Positions 1 through 7,350 of a DNA stretch of 7,759 bases are shown here, piece by piece. The notes under the pieces were generated by a model. That model ran no database searches, had not been told where the DNA came from, and was given only the letters and a program-made list of their open reading frames with translations. Numbering within the stretch: position 1 is the stretch's first letter; every line of letters begins with the position of its first letter. Both the position numbers and the translations under genes were made by a program. The stretch is taken from assembly GCA_021162905.1 (NCBI GenBank), contig JAGGXT010000074.1, positions 1 to 7,759 on the forward strand, written 5' to 3'. Source of the stretch: Candidatus Odinarchaeota archaeon. Lineage in GTDB: Archaea; Asgardarchaeota; JAGGXT01.

Positions 1-363
1 ATTGAGACAGGCGTTGTTTATTTCTTTTTTCGGGTAAATAAGCTTTTTCCTTCCCTTTTTCGCTTATAAGGGTTCCAAGATCCCTATAACACTGTGATCC
101 CCTAGGAGATATCCGACATTCTCATTTTGCTTATTTTTTGAAATAGAACGTGTTTAGATCATAAAACTGGAAGATTTTGATTTTCCTTGTGATAAATTCA
201 TCTAAAGACGTTTATATTTTTCCATTCACGAAAATAAGCCATTTTTTATATATAATATTTTACGAACATAAAATATATAACATTGTGATGTTGGAAATTT
301 TTGAGTTGACAAACCAGATAAGTTATTTTTGGAAAGTAATTGAGTAAAAATTTTCAGGGATAT
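1..363 (-). other. AT-rich non-coding region after cas2; candidate CRISPR leader
   Basis: No credible ORF exists here on either strand. The stretch is rich in A/T runs and lies directly downstream of cas2, a common place for a CRISPR leader. Read on the minus strand, it ends at the window edge with GTCTCAAT (plus-strand attgagac, 1-8). This resembles the opening of many archaeal repeats of the GTTTCAAT type, so the first repeat may begin exactly where the window stops. Other structure includes a hairpin at 64-89 (eight pairs with one bulged A, loop 73-81) and the motif gatccc twice (79-84 and 96-101). A 14-mer, tataacaYtgtgat, also occurs twice (85-98 and 276-289). No complete repeat-spacer unit is visible, so the leader call is an inference from position and composition. 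Confidence 0.4.
64..71 (-). promoter_or_regulatory. Candidate TATA box for a leader/array transcript
   Basis: On the minus strand the sequence is CTTATAAG, preceded by GGAACC, which could act as a weak BRE. Archaeal initiation about 25 bases downstream would fall near position 40, roughly 30 bases before the putative repeat start at 8. That spacing suits a CRISPR array promoter. The motif is short and symmetrical, and the array itself is not in the window, so support is weak. Confidence 0.25.
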
Positions 364-624
364 TCACAAGATATTTTCCACAGATCCCTTCTCAACACCC
401 ATTACTTCTTTTTTGAAGTTCGGATATTTCATGATATAGAAGATTACCGAGTCGTGATTTTCATCGATAAGGTTTTTAATTTCGCTTTTTATTTCCTCAA
501 ATTGAGAAGGGGTGACTTCTCCTTCGAACACAGAGTTTTGAATCCATGTTAATTGAGTCCTAAGGTATTTTTTGACCGCATTTACTCGTTCTACCGCCAC
601 ATCATAAACTACTATCAGGTACAT
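364..624 (-). CDS. cas2: CRISPR-associated endoribonuclease/integration protein Cas2
   Basis: Cas2 is the small homodimeric ferredoxin-fold protein that bridges two Cas1 dimers in the spacer integration complex. At 86 residues it has the normal family length. The N-terminal strand MYLIVVYDV carries the conserved Asp at residue 8. It is followed by the helix with RVNAVKKYLR, the TWIQNSVFEGEV strand and a C-terminal strand with VIFYIMKYP, the usual Cas2 order. The ATG start follows the cas1 stop by 3 bases. GGTGG (631-635 on the complement), inside the last cas1 codons, sits 6 bases upstream, so translation is coupled to cas1. It is the last gene of the operon; minus-strand T runs lie just beyond its stop but no strong terminator is evident. 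Confidence 0.95.
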   Translation of the reverse strand: MYLIVVYDVAVERVNAVKKYLRTQLTWIQNSVFEGEVTPSQFEEIKSEIKNLIDENHDSVIFYIMKYPNFKKEVMGVEKGSVENIL

Positions 625-627
625 GTA

Positions 628-1602
628 TTACCACCAAATTACAAAGGGTTTATAGACTTTCAATCCTAGAAGATGTTTAATGAGTTTGTAGGCCTCTAAA
701 CGTATAAGAAATTGATAAGAGACAGAGCGATTTAGTGTTTTATGTTTAATTGTACTTTTTAACCTATCGTCATAGTATCTTAGAACAATACGTTTTCCCT
801 CGCTATTAAGGAGACATGCGTTTAGATCATCAATAAAATGTGTGGTTTTTATTATTCGTTTATTAATCAGATAGAATATCAGTCGATCGACGATAAATGG
901 TTTAAAGATTTCACTAATGTCATATGCAAGAGAAAAGCGTCTTTCAGATGGTTCATGCAGATAGGATATGGTTGGATTGAGCTGTGTGTGATAGAGTTCT
1001 GCTAAGATTGTTGAATAGAGAAGAGAGTTGAGGAAGCTCAGAAGTGCATTGAATCTGTTTTCTGGTGGTTGTCTTGTTCTTCTGACGTAAGAGAAATCTT
1101 CAGGAAGAATACTATCGAGAGACTCGTAGTATTTTATTCTGATTCTGGCTTCAATATTCATTATTTCAGATATAGAGGTTGCAGAGTCCATTTCTGCGAG
1201 TATTAGGTCTATTTCGTTTGAAACTCCAGATATTTTAAAATATGCTAAATTCTTTTTGATGTTTAATGCGGCCCCTCTAACGAAACTTTTTGCCAGGTAA
1301 ATTCTTTTTTGATGGTTTAAATAATGTTCAGCTTGTTTTATTATCAAACTGCCAGAGACGTATTTTTCCCTCGGGTAAAAGGAACCAGTATAAAATCCAT
1401 GCTTGTTAAAAATGTGAACCTCAATTTTCTTTTGAGAGAGGAGTCGCAGAACTTGAGATGAAAGAGTTACATTTCCAGTTATGTAGATAGTGTGGATTTG
1501 CTCGATAGGGATTGGCACACGTTTATCCTTGTTAACAAAGTATATCGTATTCTCTCTTCTTTTTAATATTCCATCCTGAGTGATATAGAAGTTCTTTTTC
1601 AT
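628..1602 (-). CDS. cas1: CRISPR-associated endonuclease/integrase Cas1 (type I-B)
   Basis: Cas1 is the metal-dependent integrase that inserts new spacers at the leader end of the array, in complex with Cas2. At 324 residues it has the usual length. The N-terminal beta domain shows the typical IPIEQIHTIYITGNVTLSS segment (residues 31-49), where Cas1 proteins have strands leading into the dimer interface. The alpha-helical catalytic domain carries the expected metal ligands: Glu151 in IMNIEARIR, His216 in SYLHEP and the acidic pair in YDISEIFKP (Asp228, Glu231). The RFNALLSFLNSLLYS segment (183-197) is a family hallmark. It begins with ATG 9 bases after the cas4 stop. GGGGATGA at the end of cas4 may act as its ribosome binding site. 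It is intact and shows no frameshift. Confidence 0.97.
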   Translation of the reverse strand: MKKNFYITQDGILKRRENTIYFVNKDKRVPIPIEQIHTIYITGNVTLSSQVLRLLSQKKIEVHIFNKHGFYTGSFYPREKYVSGSLIIKQAEHYLNHQKRIYLAKSFVRGAALNIKKNLAYFKISGVSNEIDLILAEMDSATSISEIMNIEARIRIKYYESLDSILPEDFSYVRRTRQPPENRFNALLSFLNSLLYSTILAELYHTQLNPTISYLHEPSERRFSLAYDISEIFKPFIVDRLIFYLINKRIIKTTHFIDDLNACLLNSEGKRIVLRYYDDRLKSTIKHKTLNRSVSYQFLIRLEAYKLIKHLLGLKVYKPFVIWW

Positions 1603-1611
1603 TGTTATTTG

Positions 1612-2148
1612 TCATCCCCAGCAAAAGTAATAATATGCGCAATTTGTGCATTTCTTCATTTTAACAGGTTCTGGAGGTTTTTCTAGAGAGATTATAGATT
1701 TGATTTCGTCAATTACTTCTTTGATTTCGCGTTCACTTTCTTCAGATAGGGTGATACGCACTACTTTTCCCAGCTTCACATAGTTTATTATAGCAACGGC
1801 ATTAGAGATCCCTTTTTTCTTTAAAAAGTAGAGGTAGTATAGTGCTTGAAATTTATCTGCCTCGAATTCTCTGTCACTTTTCTTTATTTCATGAACCTCC
1901 AACACATTGCCATTTTTAATGAAGTCAATAGCAATAGAATCAATAATTACATCTTTTTCTTCTTTGTTGTAGTACATTTTATGTAACAACTTTCCGAGCC
2001 TGACCAAGTCCGAAGTGTCTTCGAATGTTATCTTATGGGAAAAAAGCCATAATTTCGTTTTACAGATGAAATAATAGTTAATCTGCGTCCCGCCTAGTTG
2101 TAATTTTCTCAAAAGTTTGTTAATAGATTCGTCGTCCATATGAACCAC
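1612..2148 (-). CDS. cas4: CRISPR-associated RecB-family exonuclease Cas4 (Fe-S)
   Basis: Cas4 trims prespacers and helps select PAM and orientation for Cas1-Cas2. The 178-residue product has the RecB-type nuclease core: His56 in KLLHKMYY, Asp75 in SIAIDF, the E-x-K motif (Glu87, Lys89) and the QxxxY motif (Gln101 to Tyr105). It also has the four iron-sulfur cluster cysteines, one early (Cys29) and three at the extreme C terminus (Cys167, Cys170, Cys176). All catalytic and cluster residues are present. The given start is a GTG directly after the cas3 TGA with no gap. An in-frame ATG three codons later (2137-2139) is preceded by the SD-like GAGTGGT and may be the true start, giving 175 residues. 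It lies between cas3 and cas1 as in other I-B adaptation modules. Confidence 0.94.
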   Translation of the reverse strand: MVHMDDESINKLLRKLQLGGTQINYYFICKTKLWLFSHKITFEDTSDLVRLGKLLHKMYYNKEEKDVIIDSIAIDFIKNGNVLEVHEIKKSDREFEADKFQALYYLYFLKKKGISNAVAIINYVKLGKVVRITLSEESEREIKEVIDEIKSIISLEKPPEPVKMKKCTNCAYYYFCWG

Positions 2149-4323
2149 TCAAATCATGTTATCCATTTCATCTCTTAGGCCATATTCTGTGTCATATTTG
2201 AGCGTGACATAAAACTCGTTATGATACTTGTCATATTCAAGATAGTCCTTATAAAAAACTGGTACGTTAACAAGGTACAACCTTTTTCTCCTTACCCACT
2301 TCATTCTTTTTCGTTTAAGCCTTTCTTTCTCGCGAGATTTCTTCAGTTTCCTTATTTTGGAAGTTAATTTCTCAATTTTTTCATTTATGCGTTCAATTTT
2401 TAATCTGAAGGTATTTGGATACGCAGGGATTGTTAGAATGCCACTGCGAGTTTTCAAAAGTTCTTGTACTCTGATATCACTTAAGTCTGCGGAGAAGATG
2501 TAGTTAAGATAGAGTTTCCACATACGTTGATATCTATCTTCTTCCTCCTTTTTCAAATAGTCCCATATGGAGTTATAGAAGTCATTAGTGAGCTCTACAT
2601 AATCCAGTTCAGAGTTATATTTAGAACTTACTTCTTCTAAAAGGCCTAAAGAGACTTCAAGGTACTGCTTTTTATAGGGATGAGGGGCTTCTGGAGTAAA
2701 TATGTTTACAAAAGCTTTTGATTTAAGACCTCTTCTGTTGACACGTCCAGCTCTTTGTACGATAGAGTCAGGATATGCAGCCTCAGTAAACATTACATCA
2801 TAATCTACATCCAGAGATACCTCTACAATTTGAGTAGCAACTAGAATATGTGGTTGTGAGCAAAACTCTTTATCGGTCCCAGTACCTGTGATCTTTCCCT
2901 CCTTCTTAATTTTATGGCCAAAGGCAAATCTACTGTGAAAGAGTAATATGTGATTTACTTTTTCTTTAAGTATGGAGTACATTTCTTGGGCTCTTTTAAC
3001 AGTATTCAAAACTACTAGGACCTTCTTTCCCTTTTCATATTCATTCACTATTTCATTAACATGATTAAAAATGCTATCCTGATAGACTATAGGGATGGTT
3101 CTCTTAGTAGACTTGTAGATTGATTTAACTTCATCTGCACTAAGGAGATCTACCGCGTTAAGAAATTCTAACTCTTCCTTGTATTTTTCTGGGAATGTAG
3201 CACTCATCACACATACTTTTACGTCGTATTCTTGCAAATACTTGAGCAGATACTTGATCAGGAAAAATGTTTCTGCATCATATGTATGAATTTCATCAAA
3301 AATAAAAGTGGATCGAAGGAACCCATAATTTTTGAGGGTATATCTCTTATGATTTAGGAGGGTTAAAATTAGCTGATCGGGTGTCGTGACAGAAATGGGG
3401 TACAGGAAATATTTAAAGAAGAGCAAGTCTTCTTCATTTTCATCTCCCTCGATAAACAAAAACATATCTGCGTAGCTGTGATAAAAGCTAATCTGTCTTT
3501 TTTCGAAGCTATATTTTTCTCTCAATCGACGAAACATAGCATTTATTGTGGTTGTTGTTGGAAGCACGTAAAAAAGCTTGTTCTTGAAGTTTGAGGAGGC
3601 CCAATATAGAGCCGTTTCAGTTTTACCACTTCCAGTTGGAAGCATTATGAACAGGTTGCCTTTAATTCTGGAAGCTTTGAGTTGGTAATCATAAGGCATA
3701 GGAACATAACTTGTTGGAATCTTGGGTCGAGGTATTTCCTTATGAGAACTTGCATAGTAATCTGCGGCCATAAGGGTTCCAGAAATTATCGAGAAGAAAT
3801 TTCTCATTTCAAAATTAGCCTCGTGGATCACATACTCCTTTGCATACTCAAATACGACTATTGGTTTTTCCAAAGCGCCTAGAGAAAGAGAAATTTTACA
3901 CTCCAGACCTATTTTATTTAGAATTGTAGAGATCATTTCATTCAATTCTGAAATTGCATTATCATCCAGTTGAATGCCCAAATTTAGACTAACTTTATCA
4001 TATAAGCTTTTTTTAAACGGTGAATGATGTGATGCAATGGCAAGAAGAATTAATTGCTTAAAGGTAACGGGCAAATCTATTGATTCAAGAACATAATGAG
4101 CTATAGGTAAACTAAGAAGAGGGTGTGAAGGAGGTTTAGGTCCCCCAATTAAGTATTTCTGGAAGCGAGAATCAGCCTTGCCCATATCATGTAAAGCAGC
4201 TGCAAGTAGAGAGGATAGCCTTAAATTATTATTTTTTATCTGTGATGTTAGCTCCATTGCTTTTTCTAGAGTATTAAGAGAATGTTGTAATAGTGTTTCA
4301 TCATCTTTTGCCATCAGGGTCAT
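2149..4323 (-). CDS. cas3: CRISPR-associated nuclease-helicase Cas3 (HD + DExH)
   Basis: Cas3 is recruited by Cascade after R-loop formation, then nicks and unwinds target DNA. The 724-residue product is a single-chain HD-helicase fusion. The HD nuclease domain (about 1-195) has His14, HD at 45-46 in LHDMGK, further His at 67, 76, 99 and 100, and Asp188 in AADYY. Helicase motifs follow in order: Walker A LPTGSGKT (228-235), DEIH (343-346), SAT (374-376), motif V with VATQIVEVSLDVD (495-507) and motif VI QRAGRVNRRG (523-532). The C-terminal part contains a very basic helical segment (about 649-681). The ATG overlaps the cas5 stop as ATGA; a GGGGGAGG tract 13 bases upstream supports this start over the ATG three codons later. 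It appears catalytically intact. Confidence 0.97.
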   Translation of the reverse strand: MTLMAKDDETLLQHSLNTLEKAMELTSQIKNNNLRLSSLLAAALHDMGKADSRFQKYLIGGPKPPSHPLLSLPIAHYVLESIDLPVTFKQLILLAIASHHSPFKKSLYDKVSLNLGIQLDDNAISELNEMISTILNKIGLECKISLSLGALEKPIVVFEYAKEYVIHEANFEMRNFFSIISGTLMAADYYASSHKEIPRPKIPTSYVPMPYDYQLKASRIKGNLFIMLPTGSGKTETALYWASSNFKNKLFYVLPTTTTINAMFRRLREKYSFEKRQISFYHSYADMFLFIEGDENEEDLLFFKYFLYPISVTTPDQLILTLLNHKRYTLKNYGFLRSTFIFDEIHTYDAETFFLIKYLLKYLQEYDVKVCVMSATFPEKYKEELEFLNAVDLLSADEVKSIYKSTKRTIPIVYQDSIFNHVNEIVNEYEKGKKVLVVLNTVKRAQEMYSILKEKVNHILLFHSRFAFGHKIKKEGKITGTGTDKEFCSQPHILVATQIVEVSLDVDYDVMFTEAAYPDSIVQRAGRVNRRGLKSKAFVNIFTPEAPHPYKKQYLEVSLGLLEEVSSKYNSELDYVELTNDFYNSIWDYLKKEEEDRYQRMWKLYLNYIFSADLSDIRVQELLKTRSGILTIPAYPNTFRLKIERINEKIEKLTSKIRKLKKSREKERLKRKRMKWVRRKRLYLVNVPVFYKDYLEYDKYHNEFYVTLKYDTEYGLRDEMDNMI

Positions 4324-5021
4324 ATTAGATACACTACCTCCCCCTTTGAAGTTTTAAAAGCTCTCATCGCTTTACTAAGCTTAAGGGTGTAACCATAGAA
4401 CATAATGAGATCAATAAATCGTACAGGAATTCTTCCTTTAGGTGAATATTTATATTCGAGCACCGTTCGATAAACTTTAGGCGCAATGTAAAATGCGCCT
4501 GGCTTTAAATTAATGTTTTCTGGAATATACTTTATATCTTTTGAATATGGTATAACGCACTCAAAGGAGTCATTCTCAATTTCAGAAAACTCTACTTCTG
4601 TTATTGAGTCGTGTTGAGCTATATAGTCACTAATACCCAGATAGAGCGGATGCTCTGGTGCTTTCAATGCAGAAATTATTTGATCAACTAAATTGTCATC
4701 CTCAGAACCAATATAAATTGTGTATTCTGGTTTTACTATTACCTCTCGAAGAATTGGAGTTTTTATAGGTTCCTTTTTTGATTTTAGGTTATAAAACGTA
4801 GTTAACTCCTTCATGAATCCTGCAATTTTTCTAATTTTAATACCAGCACGAATTTTTTTCGTAAATTCTATAGTTTCTTTCTCATCAAGGCCCATTGCAG
4901 CACCCAGAATTCCTGCGATAGTTGTCTTGGGAGGAGCCAATAGTGTTTCAAAAAATGAAATAGTGTATGGATTTCTAAAATGTGCAAACTCACCTCGTAT
5001 GTTAAATTGTACCCCCTTCAA
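4320..5021 (-). CDS. cas5: Type I-B Cascade subunit Cas5
   Basis: Cas5 is a RAMP protein that caps the crRNA 5' handle in Cascade and contacts Cas8. The 233-residue product has the family N-terminal signature GEFAHFRNPYT (residues 10-20) followed by APPKTTIAGILGAAMG (29-44), the loop-strand segment typical of I-B Cas5. The C terminus retains RAFKTSKGEVVYLI. The start is a TTG at 5019-5021, supported by an AAGGTGA site six bases upstream. The next in-frame Met is residue 43 and would delete the first RAMP strand. The start lies 17 bases after the cas7 stop, and the stop overlaps the cas3 start. Family match is strong; assignment to the Tneap-type rather than the Hmari-type subfamily is less certain. 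Confidence 0.93.
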   Translation of the reverse strand: MKGVQFNIRGEFAHFRNPYTISFFETLLAPPKTTIAGILGAAMGLDEKETIEFTKKIRAGIKIRKIAGFMKELTTFYNLKSKKEPIKTPILREVIVKPEYTIYIGSEDDNLVDQIISALKAPEHPLYLGISDYIAQHDSITEVEFSEIENDSFECVIPYSKDIKYIPENINLKPGAFYIAPKVYRTVLEYKYSPKGRIPVRFIDLIMFYGYTLKLSKAMRAFKTSKGEVVYLI

Positions 5022-5027
5022 AAAGAG

Positions 5028-5034
5028 TCACCTT
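5028..5034 (-). promoter_or_regulatory. Ribosome binding site that fixes the TTG start of cas5
   Basis: The minus strand reads AAGGTGA here, close to the archaeal consensus GGAGGTGA, with six bases between it and the TTG codon at 5019-5021. No ATG or GTG lies at a suitable distance in the cas5 frame, so this site decides the start. Confidence 0.75.
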
Positions 5035-5038
5035 TTTG

Positions 5039-5926
5039 TTAGAAAAACTTAAAGTCTTCACTAAGAACTAAATTCTTGAACTCTGTTAATTTCATCACTT
5101 TTACTTTTCCATCTAAGTAGCCATTTAGTTCTTTCACTAATTCATCCCAATTGTTCAAGAAGGAACCGAATCCTGCAATGTAAACTTCTTTAATACCATC
5201 TTTGTGATAATCTAGGACTTCCTTTAGTGCATCAATATCTAGATTATAGGATTCATCGATTCGAAGCTTGTCGCCGACTGTCAATGTCTTGTCGTCTCTA
5301 AACACCAGTACAAGAATATCGGGTGACATTTTGGTTAGATAATTTGTCTGTTTAACTCGACTCCATAGATTTAGAATTGCTGTTAGAAGGGCCTTCACTC
5401 GCTTATTTTTCTCATCAGCAGGTAATTCTTTATTTTCTGACTCGATGACTCCAACTCTGTCTAGTTCAATAGCCCAATTTGATCTGAACACATTCGTTGT
5501 GATTTCTAAATCAAACATGCTGTGCTCTTTTCCTTCTGGGTCAAAGCGAACTCCTCTATCAATATCTCCCTTATAGGGGAATATTGATATCATACCATTT
5601 GTCTTAACGGGTGCGATCCTTTTCTTATCAGTTTCGGTATCCATATATCCAAACAAATCGTCATCAATATATTTTTCTTCATCACATTGAGTAGTAATTT
5701 GTGCTGTTTTTGTTTTTCGTTTTATGGGAGATAGTTTCCATCCTAACTCACTCAAATAGGTCTTTATAGCGTACTTTATTGATGCTCCAGAGATATATAC
5801 TCTCTGTGTACCATCAATATCCTCGGTCTTCTTTAAAACAGTTATATTGCCCTCGGTGCCGCTAGCGTTAACATTTGTTTTTTCTAATTTTGTTAAAAAT
5901 GTTAACTCCATAAACCTTGCTCTCAT
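5039..5926 (-). CDS. cas7: Type I-B Cascade backbone Cas7 (Cst2/DevR family)
   Basis: Cas7 is the RAMP protein that polymerises along the crRNA spacer to form the Cascade backbone. The 295-residue product shows the Cst2/DevR signatures: NVNASGTEGNITVLKKTED (18-36), YISGASIKYAIKTYL (44-58), DDDLFGYMDT (88-97) and WAIELDRVGV (151-160). It is within the usual size range and has no internal break. The ATG at 5924-5926 is preceded, at four bases, by GGGGGTTGA; a second Met at residue 6 is possible but has a poorer site. It starts 17 bases after the cas8b stop, and cas5 starts 17 bases after its own stop. Together these suggest one transcript, with each Cascade gene having its own initiation site. 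Confidence 0.95.
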   Translation of the reverse strand: MRARFMELTFLTKLEKTNVNASGTEGNITVLKKTEDIDGTQRVYISGASIKYAIKTYLSELGWKLSPIKRKTKTAQITTQCDEEKYIDDDLFGYMDTETDKKRIAPVKTNGMISIFPYKGDIDRGVRFDPEGKEHSMFDLEITTNVFRSNWAIELDRVGVIESENKELPADEKNKRVKALLTAILNLWSRVKQTNYLTKMSPDILVLVFRDDKTLTVGDKLRIDESYNLDIDALKEVLDYHKDGIKEVYIAGFGSFLNNWDELVKELNGYLDGKVKVMKLTEFKNLVLSEDFKFF

Positions 5927-5943
5927 CTTCTCAACCCCCTAAT

Positions 5944-6231
5944 TTAGCTTTTTTCTTTAGAAAAGATCGCATTAGCAAACCCAATAAGGAAAAATACTTT
6001 TAGCTTCGGAAAGAGTTTTTCATTCTCCCTAAATGGCCTATCATCGATTGTTGTTTCCGCATGGAGCTGTATCAAATTTAGTTCGTCCAAAAATTCTTCC
6101 AGCTTTCGCTTTCGTCTGAGCTCAAATGCAAGTTGCTTTGCCTTTTTAGGATCCTTCTCGGTCTGCAATAAGGATTTTCCCAAACTATACCCCATATTAG
6201 AAACTTTTTCAAATAGCTCCTTCTCAGACAT
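5944..6231 (-). CDS. cas11: Probable Cascade small subunit Cas11 from an internal start in cas8b
   Basis: An in-frame ATG (codon 337 of cas8b, 6229-6231) is preceded by GGAGGTG with exactly six bases between, a better ribosome binding site than the one for cas8b itself. It would yield a separate 95-residue protein ending at the cas8b stop. The product begins MSEKELFEKVSNMGYSLGKS, lacks the zinc-finger part and is rich in Lys, Glu and Leu, consistent with a helical bundle. Cas11 small subunits made from internal starts near the 3' end of the large-subunit gene are established for type I-B, I-C and I-D systems and stabilise the complex along the crRNA. Size and location fit that pattern. No protein evidence is available here, so the call is an inference from the start-site signal and family precedent. 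Confidence 0.68.
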   Translation of the reverse strand: MSEKELFEKVSNMGYSLGKSLLQTEKDPKKAKQLAFELRRKRKLEEFLDELNLIQLHAETTIDDRPFRENEKLFPKLKVFFLIGFANAIFSKEKS

Positions 6232-7239
6232 GTTAAACACCTCCAAAACTGATATTATGAAATCCGTAAAATATGGTGGAGGATATCCTCTCCTCTCAGC
6301 TCTAATATTATAGAATAAAATATTCTCAGCAATCTTCCAGTTTATTTCACCATATCTAATTATATACCTAAAGAATTGATTTCTATCGATAAAATCGCCT
6401 CTATCTTGCCCTGGATCTCTTCTTAAACTTTGGAATAGTATTTTAAAGTAATTAGTACCAGAAGCGCCAAATTTCTTTTCCATTCTATATCTGAAATTAA
6501 AGAAAGCCCTTATGACATCATTTAGTCTTGTAACAACTTCAGCATAATCGAAGATTTTCTTCTTACTTTTACCAATTGGTAAACCGAAGACAATACCTCC
6601 AAGGGATCTCTTAAAAAGCTCTTCACGTTCAATTCTGTAGGTCATTGCGTCAAGCAAAACTGCAAGGTACTCATATGGAAAGTACACTTTATCAAGAGAT
6701 TTCATATTGAAGTAGTATTCGGCTGCTTCCTCTCTTTTTATCTTTTCTAGTATGTACATTAGGGACTCTGCGTTATCAGAGAAAAATAATACAAACGTAA
6801 GATAATCATTCTGTGCACTAAAGAATACGTTATGGTATGCAAGTAAACTGCGGAGAGCACAATCCCTACAAAAAGTTATAGCATCTATCTTGGCATTAGG
6901 ATAAATATTCGGGAACTTATCTTTCGTGATAATAAATGGATAGAACCATCCCTTTCCCGTACCTGCGCCATCCCTTCCACAAATTATACAAGCCTTATTC
7001 TTGCTCTCCTTATAATTTGAGAATGACTTTTGAACCTTCAGTATAAGGTCCTCTAAATTTTTAATATTAAGTGCATTAAAGAATGTTCGTGAAAAAATAG
7101 TTAATGATCCGTCTCTTCTGAAGATCGTATCAAAAAGCTCATTAAGGTAATTCAATGTTTCTTCTACGTTCTTTACATTATAATCTTTCTGAAGTTTAAG
7201 ATAAAAGGCATCTCCATTTTGAATCCAATAATCGAGCAT
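5944..7239 (-). CDS. cas8b: Type I-B Cascade large subunit Cas8b (Cst1-like, zinc-finger)
   Basis: The large subunit recognises the PAM and helps recruit Cas3. Cas8 proteins diverge strongly, so the call rests on the position before cas7-cas5-cas3 and on two pairs of cysteines, CIIC (84-87) and CRDC (124-127). These form the zinc-ribbon arrangement typical of the Cst1/Cas8b group. Around them are ACIICGRDGAGTGKGW and TFCRDCALRSLLAYHN. The C-terminal 95 residues are predicted to be largely helical with NMGYSLGKSLLQ, resembling a fused small subunit. At 431 residues it is on the short side for Cas8b. The ATG start has only a modest GGTATGAT site upstream. It is the first gene of the operon, where many I-B loci have cas6 before it. 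Subfamily naming (Cas8b1/Cst1 versus related types) is uncertain. Confidence 0.88.
   Translation of the reverse strand: MLDYWIQNGDAFYLKLQKDYNVKNVEETLNYLNELFDTIFRRDGSLTIFSRTFFNALNIKNLEDLILKVQKSFSNYKESKNKACIICGRDGAGTGKGWFYPFIITKDKFPNIYPNAKIDAITFCRDCALRSLLAYHNVFFSAQNDYLTFVLFFSDNAESLMYILEKIKREEAAEYYFNMKSLDKVYFPYEYLAVLLDAMTYRIEREELFKRSLGGIVFGLPIGKSKKKIFDYAEVVTRLNDVIRAFFNFRYRMEKKFGASGTNYFKILFQSLRRDPGQDRGDFIDRNQFFRYIIRYGEINWKIAENILFYNIRAERRGYPPPYFTDFIISVLEVFNMSEKELFEKVSNMGYSLGKSLLQTEKDPKKAKQLAFELRRKRKLEEFLDELNLIQLHAETTIDDRPFRENEKLFPKLKVFFLIGFANAIFSKEKS
6238..6244 (-). promoter_or_regulatory. Internal Shine-Dalgarno site within cas8b
   Basis: The minus strand reads GGAGGTG, a full match to the anti-Shine-Dalgarno core, within the codons for Leu332, Glu333 and Val334. 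It is separated by six bases from the in-frame ATG at 6229-6231. This is the strongest initiation signal seen in the operon and is the basis for the Cas11 call. Confidence 0.75.
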
Positions 7240-7258
7240 TTATCATACCAGCCTTGAA

Positions 7259-7269
7259 TTATATTAAAA
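7259..7269 (-). promoter_or_regulatory. Candidate proximal TATA box of the cas operon
   Basis: The minus strand reads TTTTAATATAA with its centre about 25 bases before the cas8b ATG at 7239. If used, transcription would start at or within a base or two of the ATG, giving a leaderless or nearly leaderless message. The upstream flank has no clear BRE. Confidence 0.35.
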
Positions 7270-7350
7270 ATAACTAAATTTTTCTGTTTTAATTTAAATG
7301 TTTTTATCTAATAAATGGTCTTATAACGCATCGGAAAGTCTACTAAATAG

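Noticed and set aside
68..86. tRNA T-arm-like stretch (gggttccaagatccc)
   Set aside because: The stem-loop resembles a T arm, but the loop is nine bases, the sequence is not the usual GTTCRA pattern, and no acceptor stem, anticodon arm or D arm can be found on either side.
328..363. Possible terminator or CRISPR repeat remnant just after cas2 (ttttggaaag, aaaaatttt)
   Set aside because: No repeated copy exists, so it is not a repeat. The short minus-strand T run could help termination but is no stronger than other T runs in this AT-rich region.
340..552. 70-codon plus-strand frame opposite cas2
   Set aside because: It lies almost wholly antisense to a well supported cas2, is rich in Phe/Tyr/Ile as expected from reading the complement of a Lys/Glu-rich gene, and has no ribosome binding site.
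3770..3781. 12-base identity (ataagggttcca) between cas3 and the leader region at 66-77
   Set aside because: It is too short to mean anything in 7.7 kb of AT-rich sequence and is explained by the cas3 coding sequence. It is not a spacer, because no repeat flanks the copy at 66-77.
3682..3882. 66-codon plus-strand frame inside cas3
   Set aside because: It is antisense to the conserved region joining the HD and helicase domains of cas3 and shows no family features; a shadow frame.
4813..5052. 79-codon plus-strand frame opposite cas5
   Set aside because: It is the complement of the conserved N-terminal part of cas5 and encodes nothing recognisable.
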